Origin: Bacteroidota bacterium
Lineage (GTDB): Bacteria > Bacteroidota > Bacteroidia > B-17B0 > Aurantibacillaceae
Length of the DNA stretch: 64,000 nucleotides
NCBI GenBank assembly: GCA_025360565.1
Contig: JANYBY010000119.1
Span: 1-64,000, forward strand
Direction of reading: 5' to 3'
The number at the start of each line of letters is the position of its first letter. Position 1 is the first letter of the stretch. The translations under genes and the position numbers were made by a program. Positions 23,769 to 33,471 of the stretch are shown here, one piece after another. The notes under the pieces are model-generated. The model was not told the origin of the DNA. It saw only the letters and a program-made list of their open reading frames with translations, and did no database searches.

Positions 23769-25531
23769 TGGAAAGTGATGTATTAGATATTTCTCCAATT
23801 GAAACCCGCGTAGAAACCGGGAATAAAGAGGAATTAAGCAAAGAGTTTAAACGCAAGTTAGAATGGATCCTGATCTGCTTATTACTTTTGGGATACGTTG
23901 TAGTTTCGTTTGCGCAAACCAATCTTAACGAAATTAATTATGGTGTAATAAGCAGGTTTAAACCAAGCATAAAAGATGCGTTTAAATTTGGCGACCTACC
24001 GGAAATTAAAGACAGTGTAAAACGTTTAAAGGATATTAAATACGGAATTGTAAGTCAGCCATTGTTTCCAAAATACCAGGTGCAGCCCATTGCCCCGGCA
24101 AAAATTCAGAACGAACCTTTAACAAAATTATACCGTTCCTTATTAAAAGTTGGGTACGGCCCAATTTACAATACGCCTTACGGCGAGTTTTGGATAAGTA
24201 ATACACGAAACAGAGATAAGAGTTATGGCGCTCACCTAAAACATTTATCAAGCACCAATCACTTGCAGAACGTGGGTTATGGAGGTTACAGCGATAATGT
24301 CGCAAGTGTTTTCGGAAAACAATTTTATAAAAAGCATACGCTCAGCGGCGAATTTAATTATGAACGTAACGTTATACACTATTATGGTTATGACACTAGC
24401 ATCAATAAAATAAGCGACAAAAATTACACCAAGCAGCGCTATCAATTATTTGAACCAAAATTGCAATTGGTAAGTCATTACACCGACAGCAGTCATATCA
24501 ATCATGAAATAGGATTAAAATATTATAATCTTCAGAACCTGAACCGGGAAGAAGAGAACAATTTTAATTTAAATACTAATTTAAATGGCTTTGTACAAAA
24601 AGAAAAAGTGGGTGTTAATTTTTCTACAGATTATTACAACCATAAACAAAGCCGAGATACGTTAAATGATCTAATAGTAACCCTATCGCCTTATGTTGAA
24701 GCGAATGGAAAAAGATATAAAACCAATCTGACCATTAACACAACACTGGAAAAATTTAAACAAGGGGTAACAGGCTTTTATAATTTTGAAGGGAAGGCGA
24801 GTTACGATGTATATGAAAACATAATCATTCCGTATGTTGAAGGCGGCGGAGGTACAGGAAAAATAATTAAAAACAGTTTCAGAAGTTTAAGCAAAGAAAA
24901 TCCTTTTGTTGACAGCTCTTTAAATTACACGAACACACTTCTAAAATATTATGGTGTACTTGGGGTAAAAGGAAATTTAAGCAATAATACGTCTTACGAT
25001 GCAAAGGCCAGTTACGCGCAATACGATAGCATGCATTTTTTTGTCATCGATTACAGCAAAACAATTCAAATGAACAATCGCTTTAAGGTGATCTACGATA
25101 ACACAAGCCTTTTAACCATTAGCGGACAAATAAAACATCAGCCAAATGCAAAATTAAATTTGATCGCTAAAGGGAATTACTATATCTACAAAACAAAAAA
25201 CGAAATACGCGCGTATCAAAAACCCGATTTTGATTTTACATTCTCAGGAATTTATAATTTACAAAGTAAAATTATTTTCAGGATGGATATTTTTGTAATG
25301 GGTAATCAGTGGGCATTATCGCAGGTAACCGACGCGGGCATCACCTCAATTAAGCCGGCACAAATACATGGTTATGGCGACGCGAATATAGAAGTAGAAT
25401 ACCGTTACAGTAAAATGCTGAGTTTCTTTGTACGCGCTAATAATATTGCCAACCAACGCTATTATCGTTGGGATCGATATCCAAGTCAAAGGCTTGGGTT
25501 AATGCTGGGCTTAACCTTTGTGCCGTTTTAA
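23768..25531 (+). CDS. Outer-membrane beta-barrel protein (TonB-dependent-receptor-like)
   Basis: A 587-residue outer-membrane protein. A hydrophobic export segment lies at residues ~31-49 (LEWILICLLLLGYVVVSFAQ), after an unusual charged 29-residue N-terminal stretch. No alternative ATG, GTG or TTG start closer to the hydrophobic part was found. The mature protein has many alternating strands (HTLSGEFNYERNVIHYYGY, NLTINTTLEKF) and ends in an aromatic strand, RLGLMLGLTFVPF, typical of barrels that insert through the BAM machine. It resembles C-terminal barrels of TonB-dependent receptors but lacks a recognisable plug domain. It is coupled to the TPR gene by a one-base overlap. Specific cargo is unknown. 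Confidence 0.75.
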   Translation: MESDVLDISPIETRVETGNKEELSKEFKRKLEWILICLLLLGYVVVSFAQTNLNEINYGVISRFKPSIKDAFKFGDLPEIKDSVKRLKDIKYGIVSQPLFPKYQVQPIAPAKIQNEPLTKLYRSLLKVGYGPIYNTPYGEFWISNTRNRDKSYGAHLKHLSSTNHLQNVGYGGYSDNVASVFGKQFYKKHTLSGEFNYERNVIHYYGYDTSINKISDKNYTKQRYQLFEPKLQLVSHYTDSSHINHEIGLKYYNLQNLNREEENNFNLNTNLNGFVQKEKVGVNFSTDYYNHKQSRDTLNDLIVTLSPYVEANGKRYKTNLTINTTLEKFKQGVTGFYNFEGKASYDVYENIIIPYVEGGGGTGKIIKNSFRSLSKENPFVDSSLNYTNTLLKYYGVLGVKGNLSNNTSYDAKASYAQYDSMHFFVIDYSKTIQMNNRFKVIYDNTSLLTISGQIKHQPNAKLNLIAKGNYYIYKTKNEIRAYQKPDFDFTFSGIYNLQSKIIFRMDIFVMGNQWALSQVTDAGITSIKPAQIHGYGDANIEVEYRYSKMLSFFVRANNIANQRYYRWDRYPSQRLGLMLGLTFVPF

Positions 25532-25598
25532 CAATAGCGGTAATTTAATACCACTTTTAAGGTATTTCCCAGCAAGCACGGTTTACCTAACTTTAAGT

Positions 25599-25835
25599 AT
25601 GCCTAATTCAACATCGTTAGCACTGTTAAAACCCGGTGAATTTGCCATTATCAGATCTTTCAGTAATATTGATCTTTGTAATAAATTAATGGAAATGGGC
25701 TGCTTAACGGGAGAAATAGTTAGTGTAGTAAAAACTGCTCCTTTCGGATGCCCAATATCCATAGGCCTTGGCGGCCACGAGCTTAGTTTGCGCAAACAAG
25801 AAGCCGAAATGGTTTTAGTTGAACTGGTCCCATAA
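25599..25835 (+). CDS. feoA: FeoA-domain protein
   Basis: A 78-residue SH3-like FeoA protein, the small cytoplasmic partner of the FeoB ferrous iron transporter. The typical pattern is visible: LALLKPGEFAIIRSF, then LCNKLMEMGCLTGEIV, a middle strand AP-F-G-C-P, and the final GGHELSLRKQEAEMVLVE. I chose the ATG at 25599; the frame is open further upstream but that would add a non-homologous tail. feoB follows within a few bases. Confidence 0.92.
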   Translation: MPNSTSLALLKPGEFAIIRSFSNIDLCNKLMEMGCLTGEIVSVVKTAPFGCPISIGLGGHELSLRKQEAEMVLVELVP

Positions 25836-25839
25836 ATTT

Positions 25840-27858
25840 TTGTCGCCTATAAAAAATAATCAAATAAGGGTTGCTTTAATTGGTAATCCTAACGCCGGAA
25901 AATCCAGCCTGTTCAACGCACTTACCGGTTTAAAGCAAAAAACCGGAAATTACGCGGGCGTTACGGTAGATAAATTTGAAGGACAAACACAGATCCGTGT
26001 TAGTGACCAGGAGTTTAATCTTTCTATTATTGATCTGCCCGGCATTTACAGCCTTAACGCCAAAACAATGGATGAGCAGGTGGCCTGTTCGGCGCTTTTA
26101 AATGATTCGGAAAAAATTGACACGGCTGTTGTTGTTTTAGATGCCTCTAATCTTAAACGAAGCCTGTTAATTGCAACGCAGGTAATTGATCTGAAGTACA
26201 AAACGGTTGTGGCATTAAATATGATGGATGAGGCGGAGAAGCAGAAAATAATGATCGATATTAAAGGGCTTGAACAAACTTTAGGGGTTGAGGTTGTACC
26301 TATCAATTCGCGCGATAAAGTTGGCATCACAAACCTGAAAGAGGCCATAATCAGGGCAAGACAGAGCAACAGTTTTTTTTACGACATCACAGCCTATAAT
26401 AAAGCCTTGCCGTTTAATTACCGATCAACTATTTCGGCGAATAATTTTTCTGATGCAAAAAACAATTCAGAGTTTTTTAATAAAGATCAAACTTATCGTT
26501 TCAATACTATTAATTATCTGACCGCAAAGTATGTAAATAGCCCGAAAAAATTATTGCTTCAGGATATTTCTTCGCGCATAGATAAATATGTTACGCATAA
26601 ATTTTTTGGTTATCTGATCTTGCTCATCGTTTTATTTTTAGTGTTCCAATTCATTTTTTATGTTGCCGAATATCCAATGAGCTGGATCGAATCTGCTTTT
26701 CTGCAGTTTCAGCATTTTACGGCCGGCATTTTACCGGCCGGGCAATTAAACGATATGCTTGTAAACGGGGTAATAGCCGGTATTAGCGGGGTAGTGATGT
26801 TTGTGCCGCAGATCGCGCTTCTGTTTTTATTCATTGGTTTTTTGGAAGATTCGGGTTACATGGCGCGTGCCAGTTTTATAATGGATAAACTTATGCGCAA
26901 ATTCGGGCTTAATGGAAAATCGGTGATCCCCCTCATCAGCGGCACTGCCTGCGCGGTTCCTTCCATCATGGCCACCCGCACCATCAGCAATTATAAGGAG
27001 CGTTTAATAACGGTTTTCGTATTGCCGCTTATAAGCTGCTCGGCAAGGCTCCCCGTTTATACATTGATAATTTCTTTGATCTATTCGGGTAATTCTTTTT
27101 TTGGGATCTTTAATATTAAAGGGCTTGTACTAATGGCTATGTATTTGATCGGATTTATTGTAACACTGATAGCCGCCTTTGTGCTTTCAAAAATAATAAA
27201 GACAAAAGAAACTTCTTTTTTTGTAATGGAAATGCCCGTCTACCGTTTACCGCTCTTAAAAAATATTGGCATCATGGTGGTAAGCAAAGTAAAAGTGTTT
27301 ATAGTTAATGCCGGAAAAATTATTTTAGCCATCTCGATCATACTTTGGTTTTTGAGCTCGCATGGCCCCGGCGAAAAATTTACACAAGCTAATTCTCAAA
27401 TTTCACAAATAAAAAATTCGCAAACCAACAAGCAGGAATTAAAACGTTTAAAAATTGAACAGCTCGAAAATTCTTATGTTGGCATTCTTGGAAAATGGAT
27501 TGAGCCCGTTATTAAACCAATGGGGTTTGATTGGAAAATTGGCATCGCGCTTATTACATCCTTTGCGGCCCGTGAAGTATTTGTTGGCACAATGGCCACT
27601 ATTTATGGAACGGAAGAAAAAGGAAGCGGCATAAAACAAAAATTAGCGGAAGAAAAAGACGCGAACGGAAAAGCGGTGTATACCACCGCCGTGTGTTGGG
27701 CCCTGCTGTTATTTTACGCCTTTGCCCTGCAATGCATGAGCACGATCGCCACAGTAAAACGAGAAACAAAAAGTTGGAAATGGACTTTTTTACAATTGGT
27801 ATTTATGACCTCTCTTGCATATTTATCTGCCTTTACAGCCTTTCACTTGCTTTCTTGA
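25840..27858 (+). CDS. feoB: Ferrous iron transporter FeoB
   Basis: A 672-residue inner-membrane Fe(II) uptake protein. The N-terminal G-domain shows G1 GNPNAGKS (15-22), G3 DLPG (65-68) and G4 NMMD (127-130). The membrane part begins near residue 255 and contains the gate motifs: SGVVMFVPQIALLFLFIGFLEDSGYMAR, given here as its pieces VPQIALLF and EDSGYMAR, and the SGTACAVPSIMATR segment with its conserved cysteine. The start is TTG at 25840, 4 bases after the feoA stop. Another TTG at 25819 overlaps feoA and would add 7 residues. There is no FeoC. A short hairpin repeat follows the gene. Confidence 0.95.
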   Translation: MSPIKNNQIRVALIGNPNAGKSSLFNALTGLKQKTGNYAGVTVDKFEGQTQIRVSDQEFNLSIIDLPGIYSLNAKTMDEQVACSALLNDSEKIDTAVVVLDASNLKRSLLIATQVIDLKYKTVVALNMMDEAEKQKIMIDIKGLEQTLGVEVVPINSRDKVGITNLKEAIIRARQSNSFFYDITAYNKALPFNYRSTISANNFSDAKNNSEFFNKDQTYRFNTINYLTAKYVNSPKKLLLQDISSRIDKYVTHKFFGYLILLIVLFLVFQFIFYVAEYPMSWIESAFLQFQHFTAGILPAGQLNDMLVNGVIAGISGVVMFVPQIALLFLFIGFLEDSGYMARASFIMDKLMRKFGLNGKSVIPLISGTACAVPSIMATRTISNYKERLITVFVLPLISCSARLPVYTLIISLIYSGNSFFGIFNIKGLVLMAMYLIGFIVTLIAAFVLSKIIKTKETSFFVMEMPVYRLPLLKNIGIMVVSKVKVFIVNAGKIILAISIILWFLSSHGPGEKFTQANSQISQIKNSQTNKQELKRLKIEQLENSYVGILGKWIEPVIKPMGFDWKIGIALITSFAAREVFVGTMATIYGTEEKGSGIKQKLAEEKDANGKAVYTTAVCWALLLFYAFALQCMSTIATVKRETKSWKWTFLQLVFMTSLAYLSAFTAFHLLS

Positions 27859-27877
27859 CCCCCGCATAAATGCTATT

Positions 27878-27896
27878 ATCCCCTTGGAGAGGGGAT
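27878..27896 (+). repeat. Short hairpin repeat after feoB
   Basis: ATCCCC pairs with GGGGAT around TTGGAGA. The sequence resembles the CCCTCTCC/GGAGAGGG spacer repeat common in this phylum and lies 20 bases past the feoB stop. It could act as a weak terminator. Confidence 0.4.
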
Positions 27897-28014
27897 TTAC
27901 GGCTGAGGCCACCATTTATATTTTGGAATTCTGCAAATAAATGGCATTTTTGTTGCCCCGCACAAACCGCTTTTAATAAAGGCAATTTGTCTTGTGGAAG
28001 CTTAAAATTTTAAT

Positions 28015-30699
28015 ATGATCACAAAAAAAGTATTTGCGGCTTTAATGTTACTAATTTTAGCCGCCGCTTGCCATACCAATAAAAAACACACAAAGGTTGT
28101 AAAAAACGACGATCCTGTAATTTTGCTCGATACCATTAGCGTTGTAGCGAATGAAAAACCAAAAAGAGAGATTTATAGCGCCGCTAACACCAAGCTAACC
28201 GAGATTATCCACACACGCCTCGACGTAAATTTTGATTGGGCCAATAGCCGAATGAGCGGAGTGGCCACCCTCGATCTGAAACAACATTTTTATCCCTCGT
28301 CAAAATTATTTTTAAACGCGAGGGGTATGGACATTGTGAAAGTGGAAGTGTATGAGTTCTTAACCGGTACGGAAACAAGTAAAGATGGGTATAAAAATAT
28401 ACATGCCTCTGTTCAATCGCCGAGCCAAATTATTTCGGCAAAATATATTTACGAGAACGATTCTTTAAAAATAGATCTTGGTAAGATCTTTACCGGTAAA
28501 GAAAAATACCGTGTGGTGATCCAATATATTGCTAAACCCAACGAATTAAAAAGTGTTGGCGGTAGCAATGCCATTATGAGCGATAAAGGACTTTACTTTG
28601 TAAATCCAAAAGGGGAAAATCCTTATCTGATGCCTCAGATCTGGACGCAGGGCGAAACCCAATCCAATTCTGTTTGGTTTCCAACGATCGATAGCCCGAA
28701 TTCAAAAATGACACAAGAAATATTTATGACGGTGGATGATAAATATACAACCCTATCTAACGGTTTGCTACTTGACTCCAAAAAAAATGCGAACGGCACA
28801 CGTACTGATTATTGGAAAATGGACGAGCCTCACGCCCCTTATTTGGCCATGATGGCGGTTGGCCAATTTAAAAAAGTAGTGGATGAGCCCTGGAACGGGA
28901 AAGAAATAAGTTATTATGTTGAAAAGGAATACGAGCCACACGCGAAAGGAATTTTTGGAGCTACAAAAGAAATGATCGAGTTTTATTCAAAACGATTAGG
29001 TGTACCCTATGCCTGGCCAAAGTACGCGCAGGTTGTGGCTCGAGAATATGTAAGCGGTGCGATGGAAAATACAAGCGCCACATTACATGGAGATATGGCA
29101 GTGTATCAAACAACGCGCGAGTTGCTCGATGGCAAAAATGGAGAAGGCGTTATAGCACACGAATTATTTCACCAATGGTTTGGCGACTTGGTTACTTGCG
29201 AGAGCTGGAGCAATTTGCCACTCAACGAAAGTTTTGCAACCTATGGAGAATATTTATGGGAAGAACATAAGAACGGGCGCGACGCGGCAGATCATCACCA
29301 CGAGTCAAGCCGAATGGGCTACATGCGCTCAACTAAAGAAGTGAACATGATCCGTTTTAATGTGGAAGAAAGAGAAGATATGTTCGACGGGTTTAGTTAC
29401 AGTAAAGGCGGACAAATATTACACATGCTGCGCAAGGCTGTTGGCGACGATGCTTTTTTTGCTTCCTTAAAAAATTATTTAGAAACAAATAAATTTAAAA
29501 GCGCCGAAATTCACAATTTACGTTTGGCGTTTGAAGAAGTAACGGGTGAAGACATGAATTGGTTCTTTAACCAATGGTTTTTAAATAAAGGAAGGCCAAA
29601 ATTAAAAGTAACGCAAAAATTCAATGAAACTTCTAAAATGATAGAGCTTACGGTGGAACAAAATCAGGATCTGAAAAATACACCGCTTTATAAATTACCA
29701 ATTGATGTGGATATTTATTTTTGGGGATTGATAACCCGAACACGTATTTGGGTAACGGAACAAAAACAAACTTTTTTTATGAAAAGCGATGGTAAACCTC
29801 AATTGGTGAACTTTGATGCCGAACACCAATTGTTATGTGATCTGGATTACGTAAGAACAAATGAAGAAAATTTATTTATGTATAAGGACGCGCCTTTGTA
29901 CGGCGATAGAAAAGAAGCCCTGAAACAATTAGAATCAAAAATGGAGGAGGCTACAGTTTTCAATTTATTTAAATGGGTGGCCGAAAACGACAAATATTTT
30001 GGATTAAGAAATTACGCGATGGATAAACTATTTACAGTTTCGAAAGAAAAACTGCCCGAAGTAAAAACCATTTTAATGAACGTGTTTAATAAAGATAGCA
30101 AAACAAGAACGCGTGCAAAAGCCCTTGGCCTGTTAAACATTAAATTTGGAGCGGATGCAGATGTTGCGCAGTTAAACGAAAAAGCCTTAACCGATGTATC
30201 CTACGCTGTTAACGGAGAAGCGCTGGAAGCCATTTGTAAAAGCAACCCTAAATTGGGAATGGAAAAAGCAAAATTGTTTGAGGGAGAAATGGGAAAAGAT
30301 TTAATTTTTCCGATCGCTGAATTGTATGGAAACAATGGGGGAGACGATCAGGTTGCTTATTTTCAGAATACACTTAAATATATGAATGGATTTGAGCTGA
30401 TGGGTTTTTTAAACCATTACGCAAAACTGGGCAAACGCTGTAACATGGCCTCTACCGCATTAACGGTTGCAAAAGATCTTGAATTAATTGCAAAAGGCGC
30501 AAACCGTTTTACAAAATACACAGCCCTTAAAGGAATAAAAGATATTTTAAGCGTTTGGGAAGGAAAAGAAAAAACCGCAAAAATAAAATTAGATGCGGCA
30601 AAAAGTGAAAATAAAGAAGCAAACATTTTAGAAAATGAATACAAGGTGATAAACGAAACAAAAGAGGCCCTCTCAAAATCTTATACAGCATTAAAATAA
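28015..30699 (+). CDS. M1 family aminopeptidase lipoprotein
   Basis: An 894-residue zinc aminopeptidase related to aminopeptidase N. A lipoprotein signal ends LAAAC (Cys19). The exopeptidase motif GAMEN is at 348-352, the zinc motif HELFH at 382-386, and the third ligand E405 lies in NESFATYGE. A C-terminal helical domain follows residue ~600. It removes N-terminal residues from peptides in the cell envelope. Residue +2 after the lipid Cys is not acidic and no D/E-rich export tag follows, so surface exposure is not predicted. The next gene starts 13 bases later, so an operon is likely. Confidence 0.94.
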   Translation: MITKKVFAALMLLILAAACHTNKKHTKVVKNDDPVILLDTISVVANEKPKREIYSAANTKLTEIIHTRLDVNFDWANSRMSGVATLDLKQHFYPSSKLFLNARGMDIVKVEVYEFLTGTETSKDGYKNIHASVQSPSQIISAKYIYENDSLKIDLGKIFTGKEKYRVVIQYIAKPNELKSVGGSNAIMSDKGLYFVNPKGENPYLMPQIWTQGETQSNSVWFPTIDSPNSKMTQEIFMTVDDKYTTLSNGLLLDSKKNANGTRTDYWKMDEPHAPYLAMMAVGQFKKVVDEPWNGKEISYYVEKEYEPHAKGIFGATKEMIEFYSKRLGVPYAWPKYAQVVAREYVSGAMENTSATLHGDMAVYQTTRELLDGKNGEGVIAHELFHQWFGDLVTCESWSNLPLNESFATYGEYLWEEHKNGRDAADHHHESSRMGYMRSTKEVNMIRFNVEEREDMFDGFSYSKGGQILHMLRKAVGDDAFFASLKNYLETNKFKSAEIHNLRLAFEEVTGEDMNWFFNQWFLNKGRPKLKVTQKFNETSKMIELTVEQNQDLKNTPLYKLPIDVDIYFWGLITRTRIWVTEQKQTFFMKSDGKPQLVNFDAEHQLLCDLDYVRTNEENLFMYKDAPLYGDRKEALKQLESKMEEATVFNLFKWVAENDKYFGLRNYAMDKLFTVSKEKLPEVKTILMNVFNKDSKTRTRAKALGLLNIKFGADADVAQLNEKALTDVSYAVNGEALEAICKSNPKLGMEKAKLFEGEMGKDLIFPIAELYGNNGGDDQVAYFQNTLKYMNGFELMGFLNHYAKLGKRCNMASTALTVAKDLELIAKGANRFTKYTALKGIKDILSVWEGKEKTAKIKLDAAKSENKEANILENEYKVINETKEALSKSYTALK

Positions 30700-30712
30700 A
30701 ATTCGGAGAAAT

Positions 30713-31117
30713 ATGAAAGGAGTATTTGCAATTTGTTTTATTTTAGGCAGCTTTGTTTTTATGCGTTGCGATCAACCAAAACCTGAGATTGTAAATAATA
30801 AAGCGCTTGAAGTAGTTGAAAAGTTCAATCAAAAATGCCCTATGATGATCGATTCCGAAACACGAATTGATGGCATTGAAGTTAAAAAGCCGAACACCAT
30901 TTTATATAAATATACTTTAATGAACGTGAGTGTTGAAAATGTTGACACCACCTTATTTGAAGCTGCCTTACGGCCCGGTATTGTTAATACCTTAAAAACA
31001 AATCCCGACCTGAAAGAAATGCGCGACCTGAAAGCAAATTTTGAATATTATTATAAGGATAAGAAAAATAAATTTATTTATTCTTTCACCATTACACCAA
31101 TAGATTATAAATTATAA
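30713..31117 (+). CDS. Small lipoprotein, conserved-looking, unknown function
   Basis: A 134-residue predicted lipoprotein with Cys19 at the end of SFVFMRC. The mature part contains an EVVEKFNQKCPMMIDSETR segment, then N-T-I-L-Y-K-Y-T-L, and ends with a FIYSFTITPIDYKL strand. It looks like a single small alpha/beta domain. I do not recognise a named domain. GGAG lies 6 bases before the ATG, one of few Shine-Dalgarno-like sites in the window. It follows the aminopeptidase by 13 bases and precedes the exonuclease by 9, so it belongs to the same transcript. Confidence 0.75.
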   Translation: MKGVFAICFILGSFVFMRCDQPKPEIVNNKALEVVEKFNQKCPMMIDSETRIDGIEVKKPNTILYKYTLMNVSVENVDTTLFEAALRPGIVNTLKTNPDLKEMRDLKANFEYYYKDKKNKFIYSFTITPIDYKL

Positions 31118-31126
31118 TTCAACTCC

Positions 31127-31822
31127 ATGGCAAAAACAGTAATTGAGAAAATACTTTTTCTCGACATTGAAACGGTTCCTGTAAATTACAAATACAGCGA
31201 ATTGGATAAAACATCAAAGGAATTGTGGGATAAAAAATGGCATTTTAATAAAGAGGTTACACCCGAAAAACATTATGAAAAGGCGGGCATCTACGCTGAG
31301 TTTGCAAAAGTGGTTTGCATCGGCGTAGGATTTTATAACGGAAAAAAATTCAGGGTAAAATCCCTCGCTTCAGAGAACGAACAAGAAATCTTAAAACAAT
31401 TTTCAGAATTACTGGCACAGCATTTTAATACAAGCACTCATTTATTATGCGCGCACAATGGTAAGGAATTCGATTTTCCATTTTTATGCCGTCGTTTTTT
31501 AATAAACAATATGCCTTTGCCAAAAGTATTGCAAATTCAAGGGCTAAAACCCTGGGAAGTAAAACACATTGATACCTTAGATCTTTGGAAATTCGGGGAC
31601 GTTAAAAATTTCAGCTCTTTAAATTTATTGGCGCATGCTTTAGCAATTCCTTCTCCCAAAGACGATATGGACGGAAGTTTAGTGGCCAAAACTTTTTACG
31701 AAGAAAAAAATCTAAAAAAAATTGAGACCTATTGCAAAAAGGACGTTATCACGCTGGCCCGCGTTTATAAGCGTTTTGAGGGAACAGGAAATCTAAACGA
31801 TGAAGACATTATTTTTGTGTAA
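31127..31822 (+). CDS. Predicted 3'-5' exonuclease, PolB-exonuclease-like
   Basis: A 231-residue DnaQ-superfamily exonuclease. Exo I is FLDIET (D13, E15). Exo II is in LLCAHNGKEFDFPFLCRRF near residues 105-123. Exo III is in ETYCKKDVITLARVYKRF near 203-220, which supplies the final Asp. It is likely to trim DNA or RNA 3' ends. It carries no polymerase domain, and its length fits the stand-alone family. It lies in a tight plus-strand cluster with gpsA 12 bases downstream; this position suggests nothing specific about substrate. Confidence 0.85.
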   Translation: MAKTVIEKILFLDIETVPVNYKYSELDKTSKELWDKKWHFNKEVTPEKHYEKAGIYAEFAKVVCIGVGFYNGKKFRVKSLASENEQEILKQFSELLAQHFNTSTHLLCAHNGKEFDFPFLCRRFLINNMPLPKVLQIQGLKPWEVKHIDTLDLWKFGDVKNFSSLNLLAHALAIPSPKDDMDGSLVAKTFYEEKNLKKIETYCKKDVITLARVYKRFEGTGNLNDEDIIFV

Positions 31823-31834
31823 TTTCGGCCTTAC

Positions 31835-32830
31835 ATGAAAGCCCCCGTTATAGGTATTATTGGCAGCGGAAGCTGGGCAACAGCCCTTGCAAAATTATTT
31901 TTAAATAATTGTCAAACCCTAAATTGGTTTATAAGGAATCAGGCGGATATTGATCACTTTAAACAAAATCACAACAATCCAAAATATTTAAGCACCGTAA
32001 GGTTCGATGTTTCTAAAATAAATTTTTCGACCTCACTAAACGAAATTATTCAAAAGTCAGATATCATTGTTCTTACTGTTCCTTCAGCTTTTTTAAACAG
32101 TACATTTAAAACAATAAAGCGCGAAGATCTAAAAGACAAAGTAATTTTTTCTGCCATTAAGGGTATTGTTTCCGAGTATAATTTAATAGTGGGCGAGTAC
32201 TTGAATAAAATATACGAGGTGCCGTTTCAAAATATTGGGGTTATAACGGGGCCCTGCCATGCAGAAGAAGTTGCTTTGGAAAAATTAAGTTACCTAACCA
32301 TCGCCTCGCAAAACAGTATCAATGCCCAAACCGTTAGTAACCTATTAAATTGCGCGTATTTAAGGTCTACTGTAAGCGATGATATTTATGGAACGGAATA
32401 TTCGGCCGTTTTAAAAAATGTAGTTGCCATAGCGGGCGGTATTTGTTATGGCTTAGGCTATGGCGATAATTTTTTAGCCGTTTTAGTAAGCAATTCAATT
32501 CAGGAAATAAAACGTTTTGTGGATGCAGTTCATCCAATAGACCGGGATATAAAAGCTTCGGCGTATTTAGGCGATTTGCTTGTAACCGCGTATTCAAAAT
32601 TTAGCCGTAACCGCACTTTTGGCACAATGATAGGGCAAGGCCATTCGGTTAAAGCAGCGCAAACCGAAATGAAAATGGTGGCTGAAGGTTACTATGCTGT
32701 TAAATGCGTTTTCGAGATCAACAAAACGCATAACGTGCACATGCCAATTACCAACGCGGTGTATCAAATTATTTACAACAATAAAAATGCTGCGGCCGAA
32801 ATGGAAAGCTTAACACATTTACTATCGTAA
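31835..32830 (+). CDS. gpsA: Glycerol-3-phosphate dehydrogenase [NAD(P)+]
   Basis: A 331-residue enzyme that reduces dihydroxyacetone phosphate to sn-glycerol-3-phosphate, the backbone for phospholipids. The Rossmann motif GIIGSGSWATA is at 7-17. SAIKGI is near residue 107, the catalytic lysine is K194 in AVLKNVVAIAGG, and the substrate-site segment YLGDLLVTAYSKFSRNRTFG starts near 248. Length is normal. Its TAA overlaps the ATG of the next gene by one base, giving translational coupling with a PAP2-like membrane protein. That pairing fits a role in lipid synthesis. Confidence 0.95.
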   Translation: MKAPVIGIIGSGSWATALAKLFLNNCQTLNWFIRNQADIDHFKQNHNNPKYLSTVRFDVSKINFSTSLNEIIQKSDIIVLTVPSAFLNSTFKTIKREDLKDKVIFSAIKGIVSEYNLIVGEYLNKIYEVPFQNIGVITGPCHAEEVALEKLSYLTIASQNSINAQTVSNLLNCAYLRSTVSDDIYGTEYSAVLKNVVAIAGGICYGLGYGDNFLAVLVSNSIQEIKRFVDAVHPIDRDIKASAYLGDLLVTAYSKFSRNRTFGTMIGQGHSVKAAQTEMKMVAEGYYAVKCVFEINKTHNVHMPITNAVYQIIYNNKNAAAEMESLTHLLS

Positions 32831-33462
32831 TGAAATATTTCGCGCATACAATATCCGTTCTATTTCATCCCATGTTAATGGTTACTTACGGCTGCCTTTT
32901 ATTATTTTTCGGAATAAAAAATACAGTGTTCGAATATTTAACACCCTTTGAAACCAAATGGCGAATTACTCTCATTGTTTTCGCGTTTTCATTCGCCTTT
33001 CCGGTATTGAATATTTTTATTTTATACAAACTAAAACGTTTGCCAAGTTTAATCTTAAGCCAACAACGCGACCGAACATTCCCTTATATAATGACCTCTC
33101 TTTTTTATTTTGGCTTATTTTATCTTTTAAAAGATATTAATATTTGGAATCCCCTTAAACTTTTTATTTTAGGCGGCGGCCTTGGCATTTTATTAAGCGC
33201 TTTAATAAATTTAAAATTCAAAATAAGCGCACACATGGTTGGTATTGGCGGTTTACTGGGCGCTTTGATCTCGGTTTCATACTTAATAAAATTTGATATG
33301 ACCTTATTTTACATAGCAAGCATTATTATTGCAGGGTTAATAGGCACCTCAAGGCTTTATTTAAAAGAACATAAACCATATCAGCTTTACACCGGATTTT
33401 TACTTGGTGTAATTGTGCAAACAGGTTTGTTTTTTGTGTTCGAAAAAGCCAACTTTACATAA
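32830..33462 (+). CDS. Multi-pass membrane protein, PAP2-like
   Basis: A 210-residue integral membrane protein with about six hydrophobic segments. Near the end, ISAHMVGIGGLLGALIS and then LYLKEHKPYQLYTGFLLG recall the S-x-H and later histidine segment of PAP2-type phosphatases. The KxxxxxxRP-type first motif is only suggested by SQQRDRTFPY. A lipid-phosphate phosphatase role is therefore possible but unproven. It overlaps gpsA by one base and is followed 9 bases later by an epimerase gene, so it belongs to the same operon. Confidence 0.75.
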   Translation: MKYFAHTISVLFHPMLMVTYGCLLLFFGIKNTVFEYLTPFETKWRITLIVFAFSFAFPVLNIFILYKLKRLPSLILSQQRDRTFPYIMTSLFYFGLFYLLKDINIWNPLKLFILGGGLGILLSALINLKFKISAHMVGIGGLLGALISVSYLIKFDMTLFYIASIIIAGLIGTSRLYLKEHKPYQLYTGFLLGVIVQTGLFFVFEKANFT

Positions 33463-33471
33463 ATAAAAAAA

